Notes under the pieces: model-generated | The model's input: only the letters and a program-made list of their open reading frames with translations | Database searches by the model: none | What the model was told of the DNA's origin: nothing | In this document: positions 13,799-25,623 of the stretch, piece by piece | Layout of the letters: every line of letters starts with the position of its first letter | Numbering within the stretch: the stretch's first letter is position 1 | Position numbers and translations under genes: made by a program | From: Copromyces sp. CBS 386.78 | Taxonomy: Eukaryota > Ascomycota > Sordariomycetes > Sordariales > Sordariaceae | Assembly (NCBI GenBank): GCA_030685235.1 | Contig: MU839122.1 | Coordinates: 248,001 to 312,000 of the forward strand | Length of the DNA: 64,000 bases | Direction: 5' to 3'

Positions 13799-15480
13799 TG
13801 GCTGCTGTAAAGCTGGCGGCTGTAAAGCTGGCGGAATGGAATGGGCACTGGGTGTGGTGTATGTGTGTGTGCTCTTCCCTGCCTGTTCATGAATGAACAT
13901 GAACATGGCCTTGCACTTAGACTTGCACTTGCACTTGCACTTCCAATCCTCTCCTCTCTCTTGTTTCGTCATTTCAGCATTTCAAGGGGGGGCCGACTTC
14001 CACTTACTTCCACTTCCAATCCTCTTTTTTGGAGCGTCATTTCAGGGGGGACAGTCATGACTGCGAACGGAATTTCTTTTCTGTCTGCAGTGATGTGTGT
14101 GTTGCAAACGCTGGACAAAGAAAGAAATTTCATATGTTACGGACACCGAACGCCAACCTTTGGCAACCTTTGGGTCGCTCGGTACATTCCCGAGACATCG
14201 ATCCATCATCCATCCATTGCCCGGTCGGTCACCTGATTCCCAACCAACGCTACCAACACACGATGGAAGGTGTTCCCTGCCTGCTCCGGTTTCCGCCTTT
14301 TTTTTGTCTTTTTTTGGTTATTCCCTTCGATGATGATGAATTCGCCTCCGGTATGGTCTTGGTTCTGGTTCTGGTGGCCCCTCCCATTTCCCACCTCCCA
14401 TTTCTAGACACTCCCAAATGTTGGCCGGTATGGTTCACCTTGATACAATGTGATTTTTCAGTTTGAATACTTTTGATGAAGAGGGCATAGCAAGGGATCA
14501 TTGTTTCTAACCCGGAACCCGGCGATGCGGTGATGCGGTGATGGCGGCGGAGGGGTAGACACTAACTATATCGCAACAAAGGAAACAATCCAAACAAGAC
14601 AAGGCCATGATTCATCCATCTTTTCCTTACACATCTGTGCCCCTCGTCTTGTTCCGGATTTGACATGATCCCATCCCCGGCTGGCACCGACCATAGAGAA
14701 GAACAAGTGTGATTCTTCAACATACCACACACATTCCACGTTCTCGATCCCTTGTCTCTTGTCTCTCCCTTTCTGCCCATTGTTATCCTCCCCTCGTCCG
14801 TCTTCCTTACCACTTGGACTTTGCCATTATTCTTTCTCTCCATTTGTTATTCCCTCTGTCCTACTCTTTCATCATTACCGTGTCTGTGACCGTCGGGAAG
14901 ACATCCTGAGGACCAACGACGTCCAGAGCGGAACGGGAAGAGAGAGAGACATACTGGACTTGGACTTGGACCGGGTTACCATACCCATTTCATCCAACCC
15001 GTCGACTGTCTGTCGTCAGCACTCCGAGCGCACTCACTCACTTTTGTTCTGTTCTCCGGCCGGTTCGTCGTTTGTGAGCAACGGGGTTGTTGTTGTACAG
15101 CACAGACTTGCAGGACATCTCCTCCTCGCCCGCCCGCCTACCGACAGGCCGTCTCCGTTGGTTCTGAAGCCGTTCGAGCCGTCCGTTGGGAACTGTTGTT
15201 GGGGGACTCCACAGCTGAGACGGATACTCGCCCCCTTTTCTCTCATACCTATCCTGAGCCAGAAGGGAAAAGAGACAAGTGACAACCAGACAACCACCAA
15301 GGGGAAACAAGTGGCCAAGTGAGACGGAAAAACAAAAGGGGGATTGTTACTGGACCAAGGCGTGCGAGACATTTCGTCCAGAAAAAAGGGGCAGGCCAAC
15401 GAATAAAGGATAAAGGGAAACGAGTTATCACGACTGACTGGACTTGCCCCCGCAACCCCGGGCAAGCTGGGTCAAGAAAA

Positions 15481-16144
15481 ATGACAGACGTCGTCGGTCT
15501 TGGACTCGTCACTTCTTCTTCTACTACTCGCACTCGCACGTCTCGTACGTCCGCGTCTCACCACACGCATCAGACCCAACAACAACAACATAATCACCAC
15601 TCGCTTAGAAGCAGCAACACTCGTCGGTCCTCATCACCTTTATCCACCACTTCTGCTTCTTCAACCACTTCGGCTGCAAAGACTTTGACGGCGCCCACTA
15701 CCACTACCATTAACACGACCGCTGCCGCCAAAGGACGAATCACTCGTGCCGCTGCCGCTGCCGCCGCTAAGGCAGCAGAGGAGAGAAAGAAGAACAAAGA
15801 AAAGAAGGAGGCAGGCAAGATGCCTTCCACAACAACAACAAGAACAACAACAACCACCACCACCGGCCTCGCCGCCACTGCTTCTTCTTCTTCTTCCACT
15901 TCCACTTCCTCGAGTAGCAGGCCCGCGGCGCCTCCTTCCCCTTCCCCCGTTGCTCAGCATACCTCTGCACACCCCCGTTCTCACCAGGGGCACTCTCACC
16001 ACTCTCACTCTTATCAGCACCAATACAACACCCGTCCTTCTCATCCCCTTCCCAGTGCTCATCAGGGCTCATACACATACACCGAATCGTCCTCCCCAGC
16101 TACTGTTGTCCAGCACCCCTCTTCCTCTTCTTCCACAGATGCTC

Positions 16145-16194
<50 letters not shown>

Positions 16195-16987
16195 AACCAT
16201 CAGCATCAGCCTCCTCAAGACCGAACAAGAGGTCCTCTCACTCGCAAACGGGCAGCAGCGGGCCTGGTACATGTATCCGGTGGTGGACTAAGGTCAGATC
16301 TACCTCTAGACGACGGGAACGGGAACGGGAACGGGAAAAAGCAGTTGAGTATCGAAACTGGCCTGGGGGCCGCTCGTTCTGGCAGTACTTCCGCTCGCTT
16401 CGGCAACCCTTCCGGCTCTTCTGCTTCCGGACGGCGGCAACAAGCCAGTCCTTCCCGGTCTTCTGGCACTGGCTCTTCTGGCTTTGGCGAGAAACAGAAA
16501 CAAGAAGCCGGCAGTACTAGCCCTGAAGATACAAGAGATACAAGAGATACAAGAGGAGGAGGAGCAGACCTGGATACCCAACCGATTTCTTCCACGGTGT
16601 CGGTGGGAGGAGGAAGTGTTGGAAGTGTTGGGAGTGTTGGGAGTGCAAGTTTTGGAGGTTTTGGAGGAGGTGTGTCAGCGGCTGCGGCTGCGGCTGGTGG
16701 TGGACAGCACCACGCTGCTGGAGGAGGAGGAGGAGGAGGAGGGGGAGGAGGGGGAGGACCGCCGCAGAGGGATCTGATTTGTTTGTGTACGCCTGCGCCC
16801 AAGGTTCCTAGGCCTAGGAATGGTGAGTTTCTTTTTTTTTTTTTTTTTTGAGTCTCTTATCTGTTTCTTACAAACAAACCTCCCTCTCTTCCCTCCTTTC
16901 CGCGGCGGCCTCTTTTACCTTTTGCGCACGCAGCAGTGTGAGGCGGTGGTAGGTTTGATTGTGAATGTTTTTATTGGATTTGATCGT

Positions 16988-17031
<44 letters not shown>

Positions 17032-17183
17032 GGGGTGGGGGGGTGGGGGTGGGGGGGGGGGGGGGGGGTTTATTTTTTTTTTTTTATTTTTATTTTTTTA
17101 TTATTAAAATCTGAANNNNNNNNNNTCCGTTCCGCGGCGGCCTATTTTTCCTTTTGCGCACGCAGCTGTGTTTGGGGGTGGTT

Positions 17184-17262
<79 letters not shown>

Positions 17263-20200
17263 GGGTTTGGGAATGGGGCTTGTTGGCCAAAGTGTCGATC
17301 ATTGTTCAGCTGGATAAACCTTTGCCATGCATGCCCCGTTTTCTTCTACTTCACTTCTTGTATGTCTTGTTGGACCTACCTTACCTACCTTACGACCCGC
17401 ACCAGGCGTCGTTGTCCTTGTTGTATACTTTCTCCTTTCTCCTTTATCCCATCCCGCTTCCCGTTGGGATAAATCCTCAAAGAGCCGGCACCCCCCCCCC
17501 CCCCCCCCCTCCTCCCAGCTGGACACATAACCTCCCTCTTTCCCTTTTCGCTTTTCCCCTTTACATCCCCCCATTCTCTCCTTCCTTCTTTCGTTCTCTC
17601 TTGTCAACTTCCTAACCCACACCCGCTAACAACCCCCCCTAGCATTCATCCTCTACCGCCAACACCACCAAGCGCGCGTCGTGTCGGAAAACCCCGGCCT
17701 CGCCAACCCGGAGATCTCCAAGATCATCGGCGAGAAGTGGCGCGCCGAATCGGACCTGTACAAAGAAGAGTGGAAGCAGCTGGCCGAGGAAGAAAAAATC
17801 CATCATCAGCGGAAATACCCCGAGTACAAGTACCAGCCTAGGAGAGGCAACAAGAATAGTGTTGCTGCTGGGGGAGGGATTGGAAGCAACAGGACCAGTC
17901 CTACTACGCCTGGCGGTCCTGGGAGTATTGGAGGTGGAGGTGGATTAGGCGGGATAGGAGGAGGGAGTGGAATTGGTGCGGCGGGAGGAGAACATCCGGG
18001 TAGGTGCCCGAATTGTGGCGGGAGGTATATCGCTACGCCTAGGACGCCTTCGACGCCGTTTGCTGCGGCGGCGGCGGCGAGTGCCATCTCGAAGGGCTCG
18101 ATGCACGGTTTTAGCGGTAGTGGACAGGGCACAGGGGGTATGGAGCAGTCGTCGTCGTCATCTCGCAGCCAGCAGCACTATGGACAGCAGCAACACGGAG
18201 GATACAAAGACCATCATCGATCATCTGTATCCTCCCGAGGTGGCTATCAAGCTTCCACTTACGCGACCAGAGATTACCATCACAGCCAGACGTACCATTA
18301 CCCGACACCTTCTTCGCATCATCGGCATCATCAGCAATATCCGGCTCATCCGCTTTATGATATGCCGCACGAGTACCATGATGTTTCTACACCTACCGGC
18401 ACCAGTTCCAAGCGCAGACGGTACGATTCGACTTTGATGCCATACCGTCCTGAACGGGAATATGCGCTTCCCTCGCCTACTACGCCCTACGGAAGTAGCA
18501 GTCGACTGGCTGTTCGTCCACCTTCTCACTACCATCATCATCAACAGAATCCAATGTCTCCTACACCACTAGGACACGTCGGGCACGGACAACATAGTCA
18601 CGGCCATGGACAAGTTCCATCACATCATTACCCGCCTCCTCCACCTTGTACTCCCTCTGGAACCATTGGCGGCGGCGGCGGCAGCACAGCAAGTCTCCCA
18701 CCCACACCAGGCTTCGCTCCAGCACCAGCCGGACCGCCAACCTCGACCGCTGCACTTTCCGGTCCTGCATCGCTTGCACCTTCAGGACGCGGCGGACGGA
18801 GTCCATTGTCAAATACCATGGCACCGCCTCCTCGGCCTCCTACACTTTCTGTTCCTGGCTCTGCTTCGAGCGGTAGTTACCATCACGGCCAACAACAACA
18901 ACAACAACAACACGCAGCGTCGGGACCACGGGGGGGCTCTGGTCTCAGCCCGGTACGCATGAGAGGTGATGATTCGGTCTTTGACTCATCTCTTCGTCTG
19001 CCGCCTTTGCAGACGCACTTGGCTCATTTGCCTCCTAACTCTCCCGCAGAGTCGGGGTCTTCTTCCTCGGGGGCTGGTGGCGGCGGTCCGGGTATCGTTT
19101 CCAGTGGTGGTGGTGGTGGTGGTGGTGGCATAGGCTTGGGTATCACTTACCCTGGTGATTTTAATCGCGATCCCAATAGATCTGCTTCTTCTTCTTTGTC
19201 GTCGCCATACCCACCACGGCTGACGGGATCGGGTGGTGCAGCTGGGAACACGAACACACCCACTGCTAGTTCTTCGTTCCCTGCAACTTATCATCATCAG
19301 GGAGCTCACCCTCATCCCCATCCTCATCCCACGCAACCACAACCGCCCACCTCCGCTCATCCCTCATGGCCAACAACATTGTATCCTGGACCTGGACAAA
19401 GGGAACAGCAGCAGATTCCGCGGAGTGAACCATCTCCGGCCACCACCATGTCAAGAAGAGACAACAGGGAGCGTGGCACCACTACCACCACCACCACCAC
19501 CCTGCCACACCACCCTTCTTCCCAAGCTGTAGATCCCAACACCAGCAACACCAACACCAACACCAACACCAACACCAAAAGGCAACTCGCCCTCCTAGAA
19601 GCCCAACAGCGCCAGCAATCAGTAGAAGCGATGGTTATGAGCATCGACTACGTTCGCAAGGCGTCTGTACTTGGACGGATCGGGCGGGAACTGCCTGCTT
19701 ACGGTGCTGTAGCTGATACCATTGATAACATGTCTGAGACGGGGGAAGAGCAGATAATGACGACTCGAGGACCGATCATTGCTGTTGAGGGGCCGAATAA
19801 GGATTTGTTGCGGGTTGTTGGAAAGGCGGTGGAGAGGGCATTGGTCAAGTTGGGGGATTGTGAAGTTCGAGCTTGGGTTGGCGAGGGGGATACTTGGGAA
19901 CGGGAACGGGAACGGGAACGGGAAGGGGGAAGTGGACAAGGTACCTCTAAGGGGGGGAAGGTAAAGGATGGTGGTGAGAAAGAAGGGAAAGGGGTCACGG
20001 TGAAATGTAGCGAGGATGTGGAAATGGGCGACGATACCGTCATGGCACGCGGCGGCGGTCCATCATCGCCAGCCGAATCCAAATCCAAATCCAGATCCAA
20101 ATCCAACAACGACAACGACAACGGAAAAGACGGCTCCTCTTCCTCTTCCCCAAAACCTTCCCTTTCCTCCTCCACAACCAAAAACAAAAACAAAAACAAA

Positions 20201-20956
20201 AACAAAAACCCCTTCCCACGTTACCTCGACCTCATGCTCTCCTGGCATCACAAAGCTTCGGAACTAACCAAATTCGTCACCACGCCGTATTTCTCTCCCT
20301 CCTCCTCCTCCTCCTCTTCCTCTTCCCCTTGCCGCTCGGGATCTTCAACTCCAACTCCATTACCACCTTCCTCTCAACACCCACACCCTTCCAGACACCC
20401 CTCCCCCTCCCACTCACCCTCACCCCCACCCTCAATCCCTGCCCCTGGCCGCCAAAAACTGCCCAAACTGCCCAAACTGCCCATCGCCCTCCTCCCCCTC
20501 GGCTACTCCCTCACTTACTCGGACCGCTTCGCCTGCACCATTCCCATCGCCGACGCCTACGCCCCCGTGGACCACTGGCAGTGGATGGCGACCCTTTGGC
20601 GAGGGATTGTGGTGCCGGATCTGACGGTGTATGTGAAGCCCATTACCATTACATCGGAGAGGATGGAGGGATGGGCCCCGGCCCCGGTGGGAGTGGAAGT
20701 TAAGGGGGGGAGGTTGATTGTTGTTAGGGTTGTTGTTCCGTCTGGACATCACATGGAGGAGGCAACCGAGTTGGGTGGTGAGACGGAAAAACAGTTGGCG
20801 TTGGAGGTGGGGGAGTGGATTCGGGGTGGACCGTTTGGAGTGCTGGGGCGGGGAGGGGTGGCGATGGGGGAGAGGGAGACGATGGCGCAGGTTGGGTATG
20901 GATATGGATATGGATATGAAAGGGGGCATGATGGATATGGTGGTGAGGGTTGGTGA
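15481..20956 (+). CDS. HMG-box (MATA_HMG/ROX1 type) transcription regulator
   Basis: Model: 15481-16822 and 17643-20956; 1551 residues. The ATG at 15481 is the first in frame. The HMG box begins at about residue 443 (KVPRPRN) at the end of exon 1 and goes on in exon 2 (AFILYRQHHQ, then NPEISKIIGEKWR and ending near YPEYKYQPRR); joining across the intron restores a complete 70-residue box. Its PRPxNAFILYR start places it with the sequence-specific fungal mating-type/ROX1 group. About 17 consecutive Gln precede the box. A conserved-looking globular stretch lies near the C-terminus (SWHHKASELTKFV, ALLPLGYSLTYSDRFACT, DHWQWMATLWRGIVVPDLTVYV). The rest is Ser/Thr/Gly/Pro-rich and encoded by many microsatellites. 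The target genes cannot be read from sequence. Confidence 0.88.
16823..17642 (+). other. 820-nt intron inside the HMG box, with assembly gap
   Basis: The donor is GTGAGT at 16823 and the acceptor is TAG at 17640-17642, phase 1. The intron contains T runs near 16832-16850, 16989-17030, 17186-17214 and 17219-17260, a G-rich run at 17031-17068, ten Ns at 17116-17125, and a C run near 17491-17509. A block of about 41 bases (TTCCGCGGCGGCC ... TTTTGCGCACGCAGC) is present on both sides of the gap, at 16898-16940 and 17130-17171, with a few differences. Confidence 0.85.
17116..17125. other. Assembly gap (10 N)
   Basis: Ten Ns between homopolymer tracts. The true length is unknown. Confidence 0.99.
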
Positions 20957-21601
20957 TGAGGGTGAAAGTCAGAAAGAAAAAAGCGAAGCGGGAAGTGAAA
21001 AGGTTTAGATGGTCGGTGGCTGGATGACGACTGGAGGGTGCGCAAGTGGGTTGCGAAGGTGCTGGATAGAAATTTAAAATAAACTGGAAAATCAGGTAGA
21101 CCATATAATGCTCAATCTCTTGGGACGTTCAACTTATCCGCCATTTTCATGTCACGGCTTTTGTCGTCGAGTGTCTTGAGAGTGTTTTGCGTTGTTGGTG
21201 GAAGGCAAATGAATTGCTTCAGGCCGGCACCGTACACAGAGCGCTGTTATTAGTGATGGCGGGTTTCGGTTCTGTTGGCCTAACAAACCTAAGCTAGCGG
21301 TGCTTGTAGGCCAAATGTGTTAGTGATCCATGCGCTGTATACCAGGTCACACTCCAACAATGTTAGTGTCAGATTCTGACCACTGCGCTAAACACCCAAA
21401 AATTGGAGCTCCATCGAGTGATGGATTAGTGCCAGATCTGTACCCCCTATATTCTGACAGTTAGTTCGCCTAGCGGCTACCGCTACTACCTAGAGGTATG
21501 AATCCTTGATAACAAAGGCACCGGCCCAAGCCACACCCGCGCGAACCTGTAAGCTTCATCAGCACCCCCCCATTGAAGACCTCTGATCCATCTCATCAAT
21601 C
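20957..21601. other. Intergenic, 640 bases
   Basis: No gene seen. It contains an imperfect stem (TTGGCCTA near 21278 and TAGGCCAA near 21308) without other support for a functional RNA. Confidence 0.4.
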
Positions 21602-22817
21602 ATGACACGACTCCCTTTAGCCCTCGGCTCAGCGGACTTGGCCCTCTCCCAAGACCATAACCAGAAACCGAAAAAGAACCTCATCATCGACACCGACCTC
21701 TTTAGTGACGTCGAGTAGGTTTCTCCCTCCCTTTCCTTTCCTCTCTGTCACTCCAACTAACAAACATCATAACAGCGACGCTGGCGCCCTCCTCCTGGCA
21801 TCCACCTCACCCCACATCAACCTCCTCGGCGTCCTCATCAACAAACCCTCCACCTACTCCGTCCTCGCCGCCTCCGCCATCGTGTCTTACTACAAGAAGG
21901 CCATCCCCATCGGCGTGTTCCGCCATCCCACCAGCGACGGCACCGTGATACCCCTTCCCAATTCCTCCTTTCTCGACGTGGTCTACTGGCACCTAGGCGA
22001 GTTTGCTTCCAAAATCGCCTTCCGCTTCGGCTCCCCTTCTTCGCCTGATTACGTCAAATGCGAAGGGCCAAGCATCCCGTGGGGCCAAGCGGAAGATGCC
22101 TGGTCGGCCGTCTCGCTCTACCGAAAGCTGCTCAGCGGCGCGGATGACTCGAGCGTCACCATCGCTTCCATAGGCTTTCTCGATAACCTGTCCCTTCTTC
22201 TCGACTCTGGACCTGATTCCTTTTCGCCCTTGACGGGGCGACAGTTGATCTTGCGGAAGGTGGCAGAGCTGGTGGTCATGGGCGGGCGGTACCCCGAGGG
22301 AAAAAGCTGGAACTTCTTTGGCTCCGACCCTGATATACCGCATCGCAACGGCGGGAACGGGCTAGGACTGGGGCCGAGGGGGACGGCGAATGTCATTAAT
22401 CACTGGCCTACTCCACAGAGAGATGGGTGGAAAGGGAGAGTGGTGTATGTCGGGGATGAAGTGGGCGGGAACGTCTTGACGGGCGCCGGGTTGGTCAGGG
22501 AAGGGCCCAAGGGCGATCCGGTCGGGAGAGCGTATGGGTATTATGCCTATGGAGAGGCAAGACCGAGCTGGGATCCGGTGGCGGTGTTGTACGCCATGGA
22601 TGGATTGGGGGAGCTGTTCAAGTATGATGAAGAGTACGGGTATGGAAGGAACTGGGTGGATGAGAGGGACGGGTCGAATCGGTGGGTGTGGGATGAGGAG
22701 ACCAAGAATCAGTTTGTGCTGGCGTTGAAGGCCGATGACGAGACGGTTGCGAGCGAGATTGATCACTTGTTTTTGGAGGGAGCGAGGAGTGCGGCCAACC
22801 ACAGACAGACCACTTGA
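21602..22817 (+). CDS. Inosine-uridine-preferring nucleoside hydrolase family protein
   Basis: Model: 21602-21714 and 21776-22817, joined across a 61-nt intron (GTAGGT donor, AACAG acceptor); 384 residues. These enzymes hydrolyse the N-glycosidic bond of ribonucleosides for purine and pyrimidine salvage. Splicing restores the calcium- and ribose-binding signature as IDTDLFSDVDDAGAL, near residues 30-44; without it the motif is cut after SDV. Further family-like text follows (LGVLINKPSTYSVLAASAIVSYY, then AELVVMGGRYPEG and VVYVGDEVGG). No signal peptide is evident, so it is probably cytosolic. The substrate is uncertain: this fungal subgroup is divergent in the C-terminal half, with the catalytic His segment not obvious to me. 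Confidence 0.8.
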
Positions 22818-23228
22818 TCGAACCCAGTGCTGGCTTCCCCGGAGGCAGTTCCCCCTTTGCGACTGTGCCTTCCATGGCCAAGATCAGCCCCAGGCAGGCA
22901 AAGATTCGGAACCGCGACTCCCATCGGCATCATGCAAGTGATCCGCCCCTGTCTACCTATGTATTCTCCACCTAATCCCTTTTCTTGTTTCTTTGTCTTC
23001 TCTCTTCAGTTCTGCCGTCTTTGCATTTATTCTCCCTCGCCTATTGCCTTGACCTTCATACGCCTGATCTTTCTTGCATTGTCTTGGACATTCTACGCCC
23101 ATCCTCATCACCACGTTAGCTTTCCAACCATTCCTTGAATTCACCGGCTTCTTCCAGGTAAGATAACCCCCTAACCTTGCAACTCTGTCGGGAATACCAC
23201 TAACAATTCTGCAGGACAATTCTCAGAA
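22818..23228 (+). other. Leader of the 2EXR gene with a 5' UTR intron
   Basis: A likely leader intron spans 23158-23214 (57 nt): GTAAGA donor, ACTAAC branch word near 23198 and GCAG acceptor, 14 bases before the ATG at 23229. No coding sequence is visible in the rest. Confidence 0.5.
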
Positions 23229-24425
23229 ATGACCACCCCAACCGAGTTTCACCCCTTTAATCGGCTCCCCTTTGAGCTGAGAGACCAGATCTGGAAGCTC
23301 CTCCTCCGACCGCTTGATCGCCCGGGAGCTCACTTCTTGTACGTCAAGGAACGAAAAAAGAAAGAAAAAGACGCCGGCAAGTTCCAACAATACGATGTCT
23401 GCATCACGCCCCTGCGCATGATGTCCCCATATTGGCTTCACACGTGTGTCGGCGACACGCCCAAGCGGAACCGGTCAATGTTCATGGTCGACAGCGCACT
23501 CTGGACAGCCTGCAAGGAGTCACGCGAGCTCATGGAGAAGGTGTTCCGACCAAAGGTGACCAAGCAATCTACCACGGCCTTTTTCGTTTCGTCCAGTTTG
23601 CCATATTCCCCATGTTCCAGTTCGGAGAATGCCTATTCCAGTTCGGAAACTGCCTCTTCCACCTTGGAAACTGCATCTTCCAGTTCGGAAAATGCCATGA
23701 CCGTTGTTAAGTCCCGTCATTTCACCGTCTTCCAGAATCAGGACCTCTTCATCTACCGAACCCTAAACTGGACATGGTGGCCAGGTTGCTGGTCCAGAGT
23801 TGTCAAAGACGGTGACGGTGACCCGCGGGTTTACTTGAAAAAGCTGGGCCATTCCCAAACACACGTGGCCATCGAGTAGGACGCGGCCTTTCGTGACCCG
23901 GGGTACGACATGGCATCGGTTCTCGGCAGCGCCACAGTGAATCGGGGTTCCATCGTCGGAGGCCGAATCTGGTTCATCGAATACAGCCTCCGGCCGAAGC
24001 CCAAGATGGTGATCATTCCCCGTCAACACGTGTTTTATGACAATATCGGGGGCCGCTATGTGGAGGTGTGCACGTTCCACAACAAGTTCGACAAGAACAG
24101 AGGCCACAGAAACACGGAGATGACGTTCGATGACATTGCATCGTACAATACTTTGAACCCGGCCGGTGAATTTCCCAAGTTGTACGAGTTTGTCCGGCAA
24201 GACATATCGTCGAGAATCTGGGATGATTGGTGCTCGCAGAACCGCGGCATGGGGTCGTGGCTTCATAACGACCAAAGGGAGTACGCAAAGTTGGGGATTC
24301 TCGCCTATTTACCGCCTGGGTCACCCGATCACGATTACGACCCGGTTCGCGATGCCCGGAAACTAAAAATACGCCATTACGGGAACGCTACAACGTTAAA
24401 ACATCATTGGGTCACGCACATATGA
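23229..24425 (+). pseudogene. 2EXR-domain protein gene with one in-frame TAG
   Basis: A single frame of 399 codons is open from the ATG at 23229 to TGA at 24423-24425, except for one TAG at 23877-23879 (codon 217). The 2EXR signature opens the protein (FHPFNRLPFELRDQIWKLLL, about residues 6-25), a domain common in filamentous ascomycetes and of unknown function. Both sides of the stop read as one protein: HVAIE before it and DAAFRDPGYD after it, followed by LWF-like family text (RIWFIEYSLRPKP). Residues about 125-160 are a short Ser/Glu/Thr tandem repeat (24-base units). There is no other lesion, so the event is recent or is a sequencing error; a truncated 216-residue product or stop readthrough are alternatives. 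Splice signals that would remove the TAG are not visible. Confidence 0.72.
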
Positions 24426-25012
24426 AGACAGTAACCCATTATGAAGGTTCTCAAAGATTGATTTGTGGACAAGAGTACAGCTAGGCAAGGCTCACGAGAA
24501 GAACAGAAGGAAGCGGAACTGGTCCAACACAGAACACATTATCATTCGTCTCTTACACTAAGCGTCAGCTGTACCATTCAGTTTTTCATGTAATTATAAT
24601 TTACCCAGCAGTCCAATAGGTCAGGTAACTTGCAATATACTACAAGCGCATGCAAATAGGTTTTCTCTCTCTTTGTCTCCCCCACACCCACACACACAAA
24701 AGCATACTATAAAAAGGGTGAATCAAAGAGGAGAAAAAGGAAAACGCGGCGAAAGGCCCCCAAGTGCATGTACTAACTGACTGCAATTGAAATCGGCCCA
24801 GGATAGGACTACTAACCGGCCGGCCGGCTAGTAAACTAAGTAAGTAATACACGAGCGGGGGGAAGGATAAGTAAGGTACAAGTGACGCTATTGCTTCTTC
24901 TTCTTCGCCCTTGGCGTTTCTTGTTATAGATTGAGTTCTCTTCTTTTATAAAGTACCTAAATACTGAGGTTGTGATAGCGGCAGACGGTATATGTACTAA
25001 TTGTAGTATACT

Positions 25013-25110
25013 GTGTGGTATTATGGGGTATTATGTGGTACTATGTGGTATATGTGGTACTATGTGGTACTATGTGGTACTATGTGGTACTATGTGGTAC
25101 TATGTGGTAA
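25013..25110 (+). repeat. TATGTGGTAC-type 10-base tandem repeat
   Basis: About nine units of CTATGTGGTA, perfect in the right half and with small indels (TATTATGTGGTA, TATATGTGGTA) on the left. Confidence 0.9.
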
Positions 25111-25470
25111 ATTAGTATTAGGAGAAAGAAGGAGGAGAAGAGAAGGAGGGGAAAAGAAGGAGGGGAAAAGAAGGAGGAGAAAAGAAGGAGGAGAAGAGAT
25201 GAGGGAGAAGAGAGGTGGGAGAAAAAAAGGTAGGATAAGAGAAAGCGGTGAAGAGAAGCGGGAGAAAATAGAGTAAGAGAAAAGAAACGAGAAAAAAAAA
25301 ATAAGAGAAAAGAAAGTAGGAGAAAAGAAGCGGGAGAAAAAAAGCGGGAGAAAAGAAGCGAGAAAAAAAAGCAAAGGAAAAAAAACGAGGAAGAAAAGAA
25401 AAAAAAAGTAGGAGAAAAGAAGCGGGAGAAAGGAAAGCGGGAAAAAAGAAGGAAGAAAAATAAGGCAAGA

Positions 25471-25623
25471 TGTCACAGGTTCCTGGTTGTTGTGCCTAGG
25501 TGTGCTCAAACCGTGACATGGCTATATAAGCGTGCATTCAATGTTCTGTCTAGCGAACAGAACATTGTTCCATCTTTTGGTGGTTTGGCGGTTCTGGGCA
25601 TTGCACGCCCTAGTCCCGTGACA
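25471..25623. mobile_element. Solo LTR of an LTR retrotransposon
   Basis: A 153-bp sequence that begins TGTCACAGG and ends CCCGTGACA (TG...CA ends within a 6-bp terminal inverted repeat TGTCAC/GTGACA). It is flanked by a perfect 5-bp direct repeat CAAGA (25466-25470 and 25624-25628). It has a TATA-like box (TATATAAG, 25523-25530) and its base composition contrasts sharply with the surrounding polypurine tract. No internal retroelement sequence is present, so it is most simply a solo LTR left by LTR-LTR recombination. The orientation follows from the TATA box, read on the plus strand, and is tentative. Confidence 0.8.
25539..25567. repeat. Perfect 11-bp inverted repeat inside the LTR
   Basis: CAATGTTCTGT, a 7-base loop, then ACAGAACATTG. 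It lies 8 bases downstream of the TATA-like box, so it would sit near the start of an LTR transcript. Confidence 0.85.

Larger units (their letters stand above)
12804..15480. other. Intergenic, 2.7 kb, upstream of the HMG-box gene
   Basis: No gene seen. It holds a GGGAATGT tandem repeat at about 13361-13394, a CTGT tetranucleotide tract at about 13761-13798, and repeated CTTGCACTT words near 13910-13940. The distance and the pyrimidine-rich sequence at 14700-15300 fit a long promoter and 5' leader of the regulatory gene at 15481. The frame of that gene is open upstream to 15319 but has no ATG there. Confidence 0.45.

Noticed and set aside
21278..21316. Possible structured RNA in the HMG/nucleoside hydrolase intergenic region
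   Set aside because: Only one 8-bp stem, with no Pol III boxes or other support.
23866..23879. Mini-intron GTGGCC...TAG that would remove the stop in the 2EXR gene
   Set aside because: About 15 nt is far too short for a spliceosomal intron and would delete conserved residues.
23229..24425. The TAG codons at 23877 and 34966 as evidence for a reassigned UAG
   Set aside because: All conserved genes here use standard stops (kcs1, taf4 and atg27 themselves end in TAG), so codon reassignment is excluded.
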